NCBI GenBank assembly: GCA_009772985.1
Contig: WOUS01000006.1
Span: 121,390 to 185,389, forward strand
From: Anaerolineaceae bacterium
GTDB lineage: Bacteria; Chloroflexota; Anaerolineae; Anaerolineales; Villigracilaceae
Length of the DNA: 64,000 nt
Direction: 5' to 3'
This document shows, one piece after another, positions 17,109-25,998 of this stretch (within the stretch, counting starts at the first letter, position 1; each line of letters opens with the position of its first letter). Made by a program: the position numbers and the translations under genes. The notes beneath the pieces are model-generated. The model saw nothing but the letters and a program-made list of their open reading frames with translations, had not been told where the DNA came from and did no database searches.

Positions 17109-19286
17109 TCAGGGCGTTCCGCTGGCGATGTCGATCGCTTTGAGTTCGAAGTAGGCGTCCATGACTAGCTTGACCACCGGCGCCGCCACCACGCCGCCTT
17201 CGCCGCCGTTGTAGCAGAAGGCCAGGATGACGATCTCCGGGTCTTCGTAGGGCGCGTAGGCGACGGTCCAGGAGTGGGTCGGCCAGTTGCCGAAGGAACA
17301 GCGGTTGGCGGCGAGCGCCACATCGTCACAGTATTCGCCTGTGCCGGTCTTGCCTGCCACGGCGATGGGATAGTTCTGGAAGGAATAGTCGTGGTTGAGC
17401 GTGCCGAGCGGGTCGGTCACCGCCAGGCGCATGCCTTCCTGTACCTTCTGCACCACCCACGGCTGGACGGTTTTCATCAGGCCGGTGGCTTCACAGTACC
17501 CGCCGGAGCATTGGTAATCGGTGATGACCGGGTCCACCGTGATGTCCCATTTTGCGGTGGGCAGGAACGGCGAGATCTGGCGGCTGCCTGCGCCGGCGGA
17601 CAGGGCGGTGATGGTGTAGTCGGCGTTCAGCCAGCGGGTGACCGGGTTGCCTTCGCTGTCCTGGATGCCGCGGATGATGGTGGGCTGCATCAGTTTGCCG
17701 TCGTTGGCGATGGTCGCGGCGGACATCAGCACCTGGAGCGGGGTGGCCAGCACGTAGCCCTGTCCCACCGAGGCGATGTACGTGTCGCCGGTGGACCAGT
17801 TCTCGCCGCGGTAGCGGCGTTTCCAGGTTGGGTCGGGGATGAGGCCGGAGCCTTCGCCGGGGAGTTCGATGCCGGAGGGCTGGTTGTAGCCCAGGGCGAT
17901 GGCGTATTCCTTCAGGCGCTGGATGTCGAGTCCTTCTTCGATTTCGCCGGGGTAGCCGCCGCCCAGTTTGTAGAAGCAAACGTTGCTGGAATAGGCGATG
18001 CAGTGCAAAAAGTCCAATTGTCCAAAGCCGGCTTCGTTGATGACGCCGTTGCGCTCGTAGATCCAATCGCGGAAGGGGCGCGAGTTGGCGTCGGTGCAGG
18101 GTTCGGTGGGCGAGTAGCGCTCGCACAGGGTGATCTCGCCGGGGGTCTGGATGATCTGGGTCAGGGAAACGACGCCCTCGTTCAACGCGCCGGTGGCGGT
18201 GGACAATTTGAAGGTCGAGCCGGGCGGGTATTCCGCAGTGATGGCGGCGTTGAGCAGGGGGTGGCGCGGGTCCTCGCTCAACTGCTTGTAGTAGTAATAC
18301 GGGATGATGCGCGCCAGGCGGTTGTTCTCGTAGGTTGGGTAGGAGACCATCGCCAGCACCTCGCCGGTTTTTGGATTCATGGCGATGACCACGCCGCTGG
18401 TGATGCGCTCGTAGCCATAATAAGCGGTCCACGAATCGATCTCGGTGACCAGGGCGGCTTCGGCGGCGGCCTGCAGGCGGGTGTCAATCGTCAGGACGAT
18501 GTTGTCGCCCGGCAGCGCCTCCACCGGAGGCGCGAGGTTGCGCAATTCTTTGCCGGCCACATCCACCTGGATCACACGCGTGCCGGGCGTTCCGATCAGC
18601 ACATCGTCCATCGAGGCTTCGATGCCGGCGTAGCCGACCTTGTCCCGCCCCGGCAGGAATCCCTTGTCGGTGTAATCTTCCGCAACCCGCGCCGGGATGG
18701 GGCCGAGGAAGCCGATCACGTCGGCGGTCAGGGAGCCGGTTGGGTAGTCGCGCACGGGTTCGATCTGCACGCTCACGCCGGGCCAGTCCACCGAGCGTTC
18801 GCGGACGATGAGCGCGATGTTCTCGTCCACGTTGCAGGCGATCTTGACCGGGGTATATGGCGCGTTCGAGGCGCCCAGTTCCACCCATTGCATGATGCCG
18901 GGGCCATCGGCGCAGGCGTCGAGCAGTTTGGCGTCTGCCACCGTCCCGCGGCTGACCGGCAGGCCGGTCAGCGCGGCGAGGTCGCGGTAAATGCCCTGGA
19001 TGTCGGCCACATCGTCGGGGAGGTATGCGGGGGTGACGACGATGTTGTAGGAGGCAACGTTGCGCGCCAGGATGTAGCCGCGCCGGTCGTAGATGATGCC
19101 GCGCGGCGGCGCGACGCTGATTTCCTTTGTGTAGTTTTCCACGGCCTGCGCCTTCCAGTCTTCGTACTGGAGGATTTGCAGGTTGAACAGGCGGCCCACG
19201 AAGATTAGCGCCACCAGCCCCATGACGGCGTACACTACCAGGTAGCGCCAGTTCTGGATGCGGGGGAGGAATGTACGCGTGTTCAT
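17109..19286 (-). CDS. mrdA: Penicillin-binding protein 2 (elongation transpeptidase)
   Basis: The 725-residue class B PBP has one N-terminal membrane helix, a dimerisation domain with PPRGIIYDRRG (residues about 57-67), and a transpeptidase domain with YPPGSTFKL (active-site Ser of SxxK), SSN and KTGTG motifs. It crosslinks side-wall peptidoglycan with RodA. The start is set by ATGA overlap with the mreD stop; a longer in-frame reading to 19634 is a shadow of mreD in another frame. The C-terminal region is a little longer than the E. coli protein. Confidence 0.94.
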   Translation of the reverse strand: MNTRTFLPRIQNWRYLVVYAVMGLVALIFVGRLFNLQILQYEDWKAQAVENYTKEISVAPPRGIIYDRRGYILARNVASYNIVVTPAYLPDDVADIQGIYRDLAALTGLPVSRGTVADAKLLDACADGPGIMQWVELGASNAPYTPVKIACNVDENIALIVRERSVDWPGVSVQIEPVRDYPTGSLTADVIGFLGPIPARVAEDYTDKGFLPGRDKVGYAGIEASMDDVLIGTPGTRVIQVDVAGKELRNLAPPVEALPGDNIVLTIDTRLQAAAEAALVTEIDSWTAYYGYERITSGVVIAMNPKTGEVLAMVSYPTYENNRLARIIPYYYYKQLSEDPRHPLLNAAITAEYPPGSTFKLSTATGALNEGVVSLTQIIQTPGEITLCERYSPTEPCTDANSRPFRDWIYERNGVINEAGFGQLDFLHCIAYSSNVCFYKLGGGYPGEIEEGLDIQRLKEYAIALGYNQPSGIELPGEGSGLIPDPTWKRRYRGENWSTGDTYIASVGQGYVLATPLQVLMSAATIANDGKLMQPTIIRGIQDSEGNPVTRWLNADYTITALSAGAGSRQISPFLPTAKWDITVDPVITDYQCSGGYCEATGLMKTVQPWVVQKVQEGMRLAVTDPLGTLNHDYSFQNYPIAVAGKTGTGEYCDDVALAANRCSFGNWPTHSWTVAYAPYEDPEIVILAFCYNGGEGGVVAAPVVKLVMDAYFELKAIDIASGTP

Positions 19287-19783
19287 GCTTCGGCCTCGCG
19301 CGGGTGGAGCCAGCGCGCCAGGTCGCGCATCAGCGCGTGGACGGGGATGGAGAGCAGCAGGTTCAACAGGGCGCTCGGCAGGATCACCTGGCTGAAAGAA
19401 TCCCCCAGCGGGAGCGGGCTGCCGAGCAGCCAGAGGGTGACGTAGGCGATGAGTTGCATCGCGAGCGTGCCTGCAAAGGTGACCGCGAACATCGCCAGCA
19501 GCGGCGCCTGCCAGATGCGGCGCTGGAGCAGGCGCGCCAGTCCCATGACGATCAAATACCCGGCCACCGGCGCGAACATTGGCAGCGCCGAAACGTATCC
19601 GACCAGCAGGCCGGCCAGCGCCGCCCAGACCCATGCCGAGCGGGAGCGCACCTGCAGGCCCCAGCCCGCCACGACCAGCAGGATCAGGTCGGCGCTTCCG
19701 GAGAGCAGGTTGATGCGGCTGAGAATGGCGGTCTGGACGATGAGCGCCAGTCCCAGCGCCGGGATGGAGACCAGGACTGCCAT
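19283..19783 (-). CDS. mreD: Rod shape-determining membrane protein MreD
   Basis: The 166-residue protein has about five hydrophobic segments and little sequence conservation, as usual for MreD. The assignment rests on topology, size and position between mreC (2 bases upstream) and mrdA (4-base overlap). MreD links MreB filaments to the RodA-PBP2 elongation machine. Confidence 0.88.
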   Translation of the reverse strand: MAVLVSIPALGLALIVQTAILSRINLLSGSADLILLVVAGWGLQVRSRSAWVWAALAGLLVGYVSALPMFAPVAGYLIVMGLARLLQRRIWQAPLLAMFAVTFAGTLAMQLIAYVTLWLLGSPLPLGDSFSQVILPSALLNLLLSIPVHALMRDLARWLHPREAEA

Positions 19784-19785
19784 GT

Positions 19786-20631
19786 CTAGGGACTCGCGGC
19801 CGGGATGAGCGGGGTGATATCCACCGGGCTGAAGTTGACGATCACCAGCACGTATTGAACCCGGCTGAAATCCACGTTGGGCTGGACGGCGGCCTGCTGG
19901 AAGAGTTCGGCCTCCAGTTTGCGGACGGCGACCACCTGCCCCACCAGAAGGTTGGGAGGGTAATCGCCGCCCAGGCCGGAGGTCAGGACGATGTCGCCGG
20001 GCTGGATCGCGGCGTCCTGCGGGATCATGTCGAGCGCCAGGTCGCCGGTGAGCGAGCCGGCCAGCAGGGCTTCGGTCTTGGAGTTTTGCAGGGTCACGTT
20101 CACGGCCGAGGCCGAGTCGGTGATCAACTGGACGCGCGCGGCCTCGGCTATCACCGCGTCCACCCGGCCCACCAGGCCCTGGTCTGTGACCACCGGCATG
20201 CCGCGGCGGATGCCCTGGTTCGAGCCTTTGTCAATGATGATATAACGGAGGAACGGACTCGGGTCCCGCCCGATGACGGTGGCGGCCTTGTAGGTGTTCT
20301 CGGGGTTGGCGCGTGCAAAGTCCACCAGCGCGGCCAGGATCTCGGTCTCGGTCACCTGCTGCTGTAACTGGATGACCTGCGTTTGCAGGCGGGCCACTTC
20401 GGCTTCCAGTTCAGCGTTGCGCTGGCGCAGGGTGGCCGCGTCGCGCGGCACGGTCAGGAAGTCAGCCACGGCCAGGTAGCGGCTGGAGACCCAGCCCTGC
20501 GTATCCACCAGCAGGCGGCTGAACCAGCCGGAGGCGGTGTTGAAGTAGCCGCCCAGTGCCAGGACAACCAGGCCGACAGACACCAGGACAATCATGGCAG
20601 TCTGCAGGGAACGGGATAGGTTCTTTTTCAT
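19786..20631 (-). CDS. mreC: Rod shape-determining protein MreC
   Basis: The 281-residue protein has one N-terminal membrane helix (about 13-30), a coiled coil (AATLRQRNAELEAEVARLQTQ, about 65-95) and the MreC beta-domain with VIGRDPSPFLRYIIIDKGSNQGIRRGMPVV and VGRV. MreC scaffolds PBP2 outside the membrane. It sits 49 bases after mreB and 2 bases before mreD. Confidence 0.93.
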   Translation of the reverse strand: MKKNLSRSLQTAMIVLVSVGLVVLALGGYFNTASGWFSRLLVDTQGWVSSRYLAVADFLTVPRDAATLRQRNAELEAEVARLQTQVIQLQQQVTETEILAALVDFARANPENTYKAATVIGRDPSPFLRYIIIDKGSNQGIRRGMPVVTDQGLVGRVDAVIAEAARVQLITDSASAVNVTLQNSKTEALLAGSLTGDLALDMIPQDAAIQPGDIVLTSGLGGDYPPNLLVGQVVAVRKLEAELFQQAAVQPNVDFSRVQYVLVIVNFSPVDITPLIPAASP

Positions 20632-20680
20632 AAGTTAGTTGACCACAAAACCACCGCGTCGGGGTGACGCGGCCACGCGG

Positions 20681-21748
20681 TTACGAATGACGCGTGCTGC
20701 CGCGCTGGAGGCCGACCAGGTAGCGACTCAGGCTGCCGAAATCTTCGAGCACCATGCCTGCGCCGCGCACCACGCAGGTCATCGGATCTTCTGCCACCCA
20801 AACGCGCAGGTTGAGTTCATCGGTGAGACGGTCGGCCAGCCCTTGCAGGAGCGCCCCGCCGCCGGCCAGCCCGATGCCAATGTCCATCAGGTCGGCGACG
20901 ATCTCCGGCGGGACTTCGTCGAGGGCGTCCTTGAGCGTGTCCACGATCACCTGCACCGAACCCGAGAGCGCCTCGCGCACTTCGACCGAGGAAATCTCGA
21001 TGGATTCGGGCAGGCCGGTGACCAGGTTGCGGCCGCGCAATTCGACGGTCTTTTCGACCGGGAGCGGGAAGGCCGAGCCGATGTCCCATTTGACCTTTTC
21101 GGCCACGCGTTCGCCGATGAGCAGGTTGTATTTGTTGCGCACGTACTGGACGATGTCCATATCCATCTCGTCGCCCGCCACGCGCAGGGAGCGGGAGACG
21201 ACCACGCCGCCCATGGACATGACCGCCACCTCGGTCGTCCCGCCGCCGATGTCCACGATCATGGAGCCGCGCGTCTCGCCGATGGGCAGGCCCGCGCCGA
21301 GGGCGGCGGCGATGGGTTCCTCGATCAGGTGCGTCTCGCGCGCCCCGGCTGACATGGCTGCGTCGTAGACGGCGCGCTTCTCCACCTCCGTCACGCCGGA
21401 GGGGATGCCAATCACGACGCGCGGGCGCGGCAGGGGGACGACGGTCTGTTCGTGGACTTTGCCAATGAAGTATTCGAGCATTGCCTCGGTGATCTCGAAC
21501 TCTGCAATCACCCCATCCCGCAGCGGGCGGACGACGATCACGTTGCCGGACGTCCGTCCGACCATCTCTTTGGCTTCCAAACCAATGGCAAGCGGCTGGC
21601 GGGTGCGTTTTTCTATCGCCACCCAGGAGGGTTCGTTGATGACGATGCCTTTTCCGCGCACATGCACCAGCGTATTTGCGGTTCCCAGGTCAATGCCGAT
21701 GTCGAGCGAGAAAAGACCCAGCAGCCAGTTGAGGGGATTAAAGGCCAA
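20681..21748 (-). CDS. mreB: Rod shape-determining actin homologue MreB
   Basis: The 355-residue protein shows the actin ATPase motifs DIGIDLGTANTLVHVRGKGIVINEPSWVA (phosphate 1), IPSGVTEVEKRAV, MIVDIGGGTTEVAVMS (phosphate 2) and GGALLQGLADRL (adenosine). It forms membrane-associated filaments that direct lateral wall synthesis. The start is TTG, with AAGGAG 7 bases upstream; the hydrophobic N-terminal FNPLNWLLGLFSL may be a membrane-targeting segment. It is the first gene of the shape cluster. Confidence 0.95.
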   Translation of the reverse strand: MAFNPLNWLLGLFSLDIGIDLGTANTLVHVRGKGIVINEPSWVAIEKRTRQPLAIGLEAKEMVGRTSGNVIVVRPLRDGVIAEFEITEAMLEYFIGKVHEQTVVPLPRPRVVIGIPSGVTEVEKRAVYDAAMSAGARETHLIEEPIAAALGAGLPIGETRGSMIVDIGGGTTEVAVMSMGGVVVSRSLRVAGDEMDMDIVQYVRNKYNLLIGERVAEKVKWDIGSAFPLPVEKTVELRGRNLVTGLPESIEISSVEVREALSGSVQVIVDTLKDALDEVPPEIVADLMDIGIGLAGGGALLQGLADRLTDELNLRVWVAEDPMTCVVRGAGMVLEDFGSLSRYLVGLQRGSTRHS

Positions 21749-21775
21749 GCGATGCTCCTTGTGAAGATTGTGATT

Positions 21776-21787
21776 TTTATTATACCA
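21776..21787 (-). promoter_or_regulatory. Extended -10 promoter of mreB
   Basis: TATAAT (21779-21784) preceded by TGG forms a TGn-TATAAT extended -10 box about 30 bases before the mreB start. Small CCCC/GGGG hairpins (21795-21825) just upstream could end the transcript of the phosphatase gene. Confidence 0.55.
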
Positions 21788-21840
21788 TGAGGCTTAAAAT
21801 GGGGAATTCGTCCCCAAAAGGGGAATTTCGGGATCGAAAT

Positions 21841-24800
21841 CTATACGGAACGGCGGATAGCCAGCATGGTCATATCGTCTGCCAGCGGGAGCGGATCGGT
21901 AAACCCGGTCACCGAGGCTTCGATGGCATCCAGCAGTTCCCGCAACGAACCGGCATTGGCGCTCTCGACCAGCCGGGTCAACCGTTCCTCGCCATACGGC
22001 TCATCCTGGAGGGAAAATGCCTCGGTCAGGCCGTCGGTGTAGAGCAGGAGGCAGTGGCCGGGTCTGAGCGTGATGGTGCGGTCCTCCATGGGCAGGTCTT
22101 CGATCACGCCCAGCGCTGCTCCGGTGCGGCGCAGGAACTCGATCCCGTCCTCGTCCCGGCAGGCCCACAGGGGCGGGTTATGCCCGGCATTGGCATACCT
22201 GAACTCGCCGCTGTCCAGCGACAGGACGCCATAGACCGCCGTGACGAACATCTCCTGCCGGTTGTCGGGGATGATCAGCGCGTTGACCCGGCGCAGGGCA
22301 TCGGCGGGCGAGGCGGTGTCGTAGACCACCGCCCGGACAAGGGTGCGGGTGAGGGCCATGAACAGCGCGGCGGGCACGCCCTTGTCGGAAACGTCGGCGA
22401 TGAACAGCCCCAGCCTGCGCCCCGGCAGTTCGAACACGTCGTAGAAATCGCCGCCCACCTGGCGGGCGGTCTTCCAACTGGCGGCCAGTTCCCAGCCGGG
22501 GAACTCGGGCAGGTGGTCGGGCAGGAAGGTGCGCTGGATCTGGCGCGCCACTTCGATCTCGCGTTCGAGACGCTCGCGCGCCACCATCTCCTGCTGGAGA
22601 TGCTCGTTCTGGAGGCTGAGCGCCACCTGCTGCGAAATGCTGACGATGATCTCAATGCGCTTCTGGCGGAAGCGGCGCGCCTCCGCCGTCTCCAGCGCCA
22701 GCATCACGCCGTAGAGGTCGCCCTTGATCATCAAGGGCAGGCCGACCAGCAGGCGCTCGCCTGTCTGGATGGCGTAGAGCGTTTCCTCCGCCGTCTGCGC
22801 CTGTTCGGGGTCCAGCCAGTCTTCGGGGATGGCCGGGGCCAGCAGGCCGACCACCATGCGCCCGTTCTCGCGGACGGCGTCCAGCAGGCGGAATTCGCCG
22901 GGACCGAAATCGCGTCCCATCAGGACGGCGTTCGCCTCGTCCGGGAAGCCGTAGGCCTGCGCCGGGTGGAAACGTTCCCCGTTGTGCAGGTAGATGGCGC
23001 AGCCCTGCACACCGACCAGGAGCGGGGTGATGCGCACGACGGAGGCCAGGATCTCGTCCAGCGTGTTGGAATCGGCCACCGTCTGCGCCACCTGCAACAG
23101 GGCCGCCGAAGCGTAGGCCTGTTCCTGGGCCGCATCGTACATGCGGGTGTTCTGGATCGCCGCTGCTGCATAACTGGCGAAAGTGGCTGTCATTGCCTGG
23201 GCTTCGTGACCGTAGCGCCCCGCCGTGTGGTGGGACAGGGTCAACACGCCCAGCGGCTGGTCGCCGACGCGCAGCGCCGTGGCGATGGAGGAATAGTCGG
23301 CCGCGAAGCCGAGCGCCATGCCGGTGGGAAAGAACGGGTCGGTCGGCTTGCGGATGACCGGCTCCGCCGCCTCCAGCGTGGCGGAGAGGAAATCCGCCGC
23401 CTCCGGCCAGCGCCGCATGGCCAGTTCGACCTCCAGCAGGTCCGCCCCGTGGATGTGGGCCAGGTGCAGTTCCTCGCCTTCGAGCAGCCAGATGGCAGCC
23501 ACGTCGCAGGGCAGGTTGCGCTGCAATTCCTTCAGCACGGCATCCAACACATCGTCCAGGCTGACATCTGCCGAGAGCAGGCCGGCCACCTCGCGCAGGC
23601 TGTCGGCCACCTGCCGCCGCCAGCGTTCGGTGCGGTACAGATCGGCGTTGTGGATGGCCGAGGCGATATGATCGGCCAGCGTCTCGAACAGGAAGCATTC
23701 ATCTTCGGTGAAGGCATCCAGTCGGTCGCTTTGCAGGTCCAGGATGCCGACCACCTGGTTGTTGTACACCAGCGGGACAACGATCTCGGAGCGGGTATCG
23801 TCGGGCGGGAAGGGCGAGGGCCGGTAAAGCGGCTCCCGGCTGACATCGTTCACCAGCAGGGTTTGGGCGCTGCGCGCCGCCTGCGGGATGAGTCCCTCCG
23901 GGCTGTCCAGGTCGAGCATGTACCCGCGCAAGGCCGGGCTGCGGTCCCCGCTCCCGGCCTCGTAGATGATCTGCCTGCGGTTGGGATGGACCGAGAACAG
24001 GTAAACGTACGGGAATCCCAGCCGGTCGTGGATGAGCGCCGCCACCTTGTTCAGCAGTTCGTCCAGGTCAAGGATGGAGGTGATGTCCTTACTCACCTCT
24101 GCGGCCAGCGCCAGTTGGCGGGCGCGCATTTCGAGGCTGCTGTAGAGGCGCGCCCCTTCCACGGCGGTGGCGATGTTGTCGGCCAGCGCCCGCAGCACGA
24201 GCAGGTCGTTCGGGTGGAAGCCGTCCTGCCGGTCGCTCTGCACGTCCAGCACACCCAGGACGCGTTCCTCGATCTTCAGCGGCAGGACGACTTCGGAGCG
24301 GGTCTCGGGCAGGGACGCGATGAAGCGGAAGCGCGGCTCGGCAGTGATGTCGTTGACCACCGCCTCCTCCCCGGACCGGGCAACTGTCCCGATCAACCCC
24401 TCTCCCAGGCGCACCTCCAGCGAGGGCGATTTCCGCCGCCGGCCGCGGCGCGGCGCCTGCCCCGCGCTCGAACGGAAGGTCAGCAGGTCGCGGCCCGCTT
24501 CCGCGGTGAAGACGGCCACGTAGTAATAATTGAATGTCTTTTGAATGAGTTGGGTCACGCGCCGGGTCAACTCGGCCAGGTCGTGCACGTTGGCGATCTG
24601 GGCGCTGACGCGTCGGACGAGCGTCAATTGCTCGATGCGCCACTGTTCCACCGTCAGGCGGTGGGAAGCCATCAGCGCGAGGGCGATGTGCCCGGCCATC
24701 CCCTCCAGCGATTCGATCTCCGCCCGGCGGAAAGGCCGCTCGGACGGGCGTTCCACCTGGATGACGCCCAGCGCCAGGCTGCCGTTCTTCAGCGGCAGGG

Positions 24801-25074
24801 CCAGGCGCGCCTCTCCCTCCGGCGGGCAGCAGAATTCGCCCGTTTCGATGGCGCGGCGCATCGGGTCTGTGGGTGGGGTGGGGGGGAAGATCGGGGTCTG
24901 GTTCCGGCCGGGCAGGCGGAACAGGCTTTCATCCAGCCAGAGCACGGCCTGCCCGCCGAGCATTTCGGCCGCGGCCTCCAGGATGCGGTCGCGCTGGAGC
25001 GCGAGCGAGTCTGTTTCCAGCAACTGCTCGCCCAGCCGGATGACTGCCTGCCACGGCGAGACCCGGCGTTTCAT
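21841..25074 (-). CDS. Multi-GAF SpoIIE-type serine phosphatase
   Basis: The 1077-residue soluble protein has about five GAF-like domains in series (about 25-180, 195-345, 350-500, 510-660 and 665-830), then a coiled linker (REIEVARQIQRTFLPDHLP) and a PP2C/SpoIIE phosphatase domain (about 850-1070) with VGGDFYDVF and FIADVSDKGVPAALFMA, which carry metal-binding aspartates. Such RsbU-like enzymes dephosphorylate an RsbV-type STAS protein in response to signals bound by GAF domains. It overlaps the RsbW-like gene by 4 bases, and the STAS gene lies just upstream. Ligands cannot be inferred. Confidence 0.9.
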   Translation of the reverse strand: MKRRVSPWQAVIRLGEQLLETDSLALQRDRILEAAAEMLGGQAVLWLDESLFRLPGRNQTPIFPPTPPTDPMRRAIETGEFCCPPEGEARLALPLKNGSLALGVIQVERPSERPFRRAEIESLEGMAGHIALALMASHRLTVEQWRIEQLTLVRRVSAQIANVHDLAELTRRVTQLIQKTFNYYYVAVFTAEAGRDLLTFRSSAGQAPRRGRRRKSPSLEVRLGEGLIGTVARSGEEAVVNDITAEPRFRFIASLPETRSEVVLPLKIEERVLGVLDVQSDRQDGFHPNDLLVLRALADNIATAVEGARLYSSLEMRARQLALAAEVSKDITSILDLDELLNKVAALIHDRLGFPYVYLFSVHPNRRQIIYEAGSGDRSPALRGYMLDLDSPEGLIPQAARSAQTLLVNDVSREPLYRPSPFPPDDTRSEIVVPLVYNNQVVGILDLQSDRLDAFTEDECFLFETLADHIASAIHNADLYRTERWRRQVADSLREVAGLLSADVSLDDVLDAVLKELQRNLPCDVAAIWLLEGEELHLAHIHGADLLEVELAMRRWPEAADFLSATLEAAEPVIRKPTDPFFPTGMALGFAADYSSIATALRVGDQPLGVLTLSHHTAGRYGHEAQAMTATFASYAAAAIQNTRMYDAAQEQAYASAALLQVAQTVADSNTLDEILASVVRITPLLVGVQGCAIYLHNGERFHPAQAYGFPDEANAVLMGRDFGPGEFRLLDAVRENGRMVVGLLAPAIPEDWLDPEQAQTAEETLYAIQTGERLLVGLPLMIKGDLYGVMLALETAEARRFRQKRIEIIVSISQQVALSLQNEHLQQEMVARERLEREIEVARQIQRTFLPDHLPEFPGWELAASWKTARQVGGDFYDVFELPGRRLGLFIADVSDKGVPAALFMALTRTLVRAVVYDTASPADALRRVNALIIPDNRQEMFVTAVYGVLSLDSGEFRYANAGHNPPLWACRDEDGIEFLRRTGAALGVIEDLPMEDRTITLRPGHCLLLYTDGLTEAFSLQDEPYGEERLTRLVESANAGSLRELLDAIEASVTGFTDPLPLADDMTMLAIRRSV

Positions 25075-25493
25075 TTCCTTCCCTTTCGATATTTGACCAG
25101 CGTCAGCATGTTGCCGGATTCCCCCAGCCGCTCGTAGCGGATCTCGTCCATCAACTGGCGCATGAGGAAAATGCCCAGGCCGCCGACCGGCCGGTTCTCG
25201 ATGCCCGTTTCCAGGTCCGGGGCTGGGGCGGAGGCGGGGTCGAACGGTTCGCCGTGGTCGCGGATCATGACTGTCAGGCGGTTGCCGGAGGTGGTGCAGG
25301 TGATCTCGATCTGTTCCTCACCCCGGCCATCGCAGGCGTGTTCGATGATGTTCGAGCAGGCCTCATCCACTGCCAGCTGGACAGCATAAATCTCCCCATC
25401 GCCCATGCTCGCGTCTTCAGCCGCCTGGCGGACGAATGCGCGCATGTCGTCGAGGGCCTCGTATTTGGAGCGGAAAAGGGCGGTTCGCATCAT
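25071..25493 (-). CDS. RsbW-like anti-sigma factor serine kinase
   Basis: The 140-residue protein is a GHKL ATPase: AVDEACSNIIEHAC (N box) near residue 47, RDHGEPFDP (G1 box) near 80, and GGLGIFLMRQLMDEI (G2 box) near 107. RsbW-type kinases hold a sigma factor or phosphorylate a STAS antagonist. No sigma factor gene is in the window. The phosphatase gene follows with a 4-base overlap; the STAS gene precedes by 72 bases with a hairpin between. Confidence 0.9.
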   Translation of the reverse strand: MMRTALFRSKYEALDDMRAFVRQAAEDASMGDGEIYAVQLAVDEACSNIIEHACDGRGEEQIEITCTTSGNRLTVMIRDHGEPFDPASAPAPDLETGIENRPVGGLGIFLMRQLMDEIRYERLGESGNMLTLVKYRKGRK

Positions 25494-25507
25494 ACCAGGA
25501 CAGGGAA

Positions 25508-25539
25508 AGGCCGCCTCAGCACCTGCGGGGAGGCGGCCT
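25508..25539 (-). terminator. Hairpin between the STAS and RsbW-like genes
   Basis: AGGCCGCCTC and GAGGCGGCCT arms flank a 12-base loop. There is no long U-run on either strand, so it may only partly terminate or may stabilise the STAS mRNA, raising its level relative to the kinase. Confidence 0.5.
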
Positions 25540-25565
25540 CAGGGGCTTGTTCCGTGAGGGGCGGC

Positions 25566-25901
25566 CTAGAAACTGCCAACCGCAGAGGTGACGTCGTCGA
25601 AGATCTTGAACAGCGGGGTAAAGCCGGTGAGTTCGAAGGCATCGTAGATTCTCTTTGGCACGCAGGCGAGGACGATCTCGCCCCGGTTGTAGCGCTTGCA
25701 GTTGCGCTGGCCGACCAGCAGGGCGCGGAACCCGGCGCTGGACATGTATTCCAGTTCGCCCATGTCGAGCACGATCTTGAACCGGTCGTCTTTATTGGCC
25801 GCCTCGATGGCTTCGTTCAGTTTCGGCGCGGTGAAGGAATCCACGCGTCCTTTGACCTTGAGCAGGTCGCAATGCTTGTGCTTCTGGGTTGTGATTTCCA
25901 T
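25566..25901 (-). CDS. STAS-domain anti-sigma factor antagonist (RsbV-like)
   Basis: The 111-residue protein fits SpoIIAA/RsbV: an N-terminal VKGRVDSFTAPKLNEAI, then FKIVLDMGELEYMSSAGFRALLV, where the Ser after MS in YMSSAGF is the expected phosphorylation site. Its phosphorylation by the kinase and reversal by the phosphatase would form a partner switch. GAGGAGG precedes the ATG, and an extended -10 (TGATATAAT) lies about 35 bases upstream. Confidence 0.92.
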   Translation of the reverse strand: MEITTQKHKHCDLLKVKGRVDSFTAPKLNEAIEAANKDDRFKIVLDMGELEYMSSAGFRALLVGQRNCKRYNRGEIVLACVPKRIYDAFELTGFTPLFKIFDDVTSAVGSF

Positions 25902-25935
25902 GGAGCCTCCTCACTTGTTTTTGGTATGCGGGAAA

Positions 25936-25944
25936 ATTATATCA
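25936..25944 (-). promoter_or_regulatory. Extended -10 promoter of the RsbV-like gene
   Basis: Minus-strand TGA-TATAAT, with the hexamer at 25936-25941, about 35 bases before the start codon. Confidence 0.5.
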
Positions 25945-25986
25945 CGAGAGTTCCCTGCGGGAGCGGCGAGCGGACGGTCTTTCGAT

Positions 25987-25992
25987 TACAAT
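25987..25992 (+). promoter_or_regulatory. Leaderless -10 box
   Basis: TACAAT lies 6 bases before the ATG of the phosphodiesterase gene, which lacks a ribosome site. Confidence 0.45.
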
Positions 25993-25998
25993 CCGGGC

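Noticed and set aside
17274..19208. Antisense frame over mrdA
   Set aside because: Low-complexity Gly/Asp/Val composition, no motifs, and mrdA is certain.
19287..19634. N-terminal extension of mrdA
   Set aside because: The extra 116 codons lie in mreD in another frame; the 4-base overlap ATG with a following membrane helix is the natural start.
21787..25137. 1116-codon frame antisense to the GAF phosphatase
   Set aside because: Composition artefact of a GC-rich gene; the phosphatase frame has clear domains.
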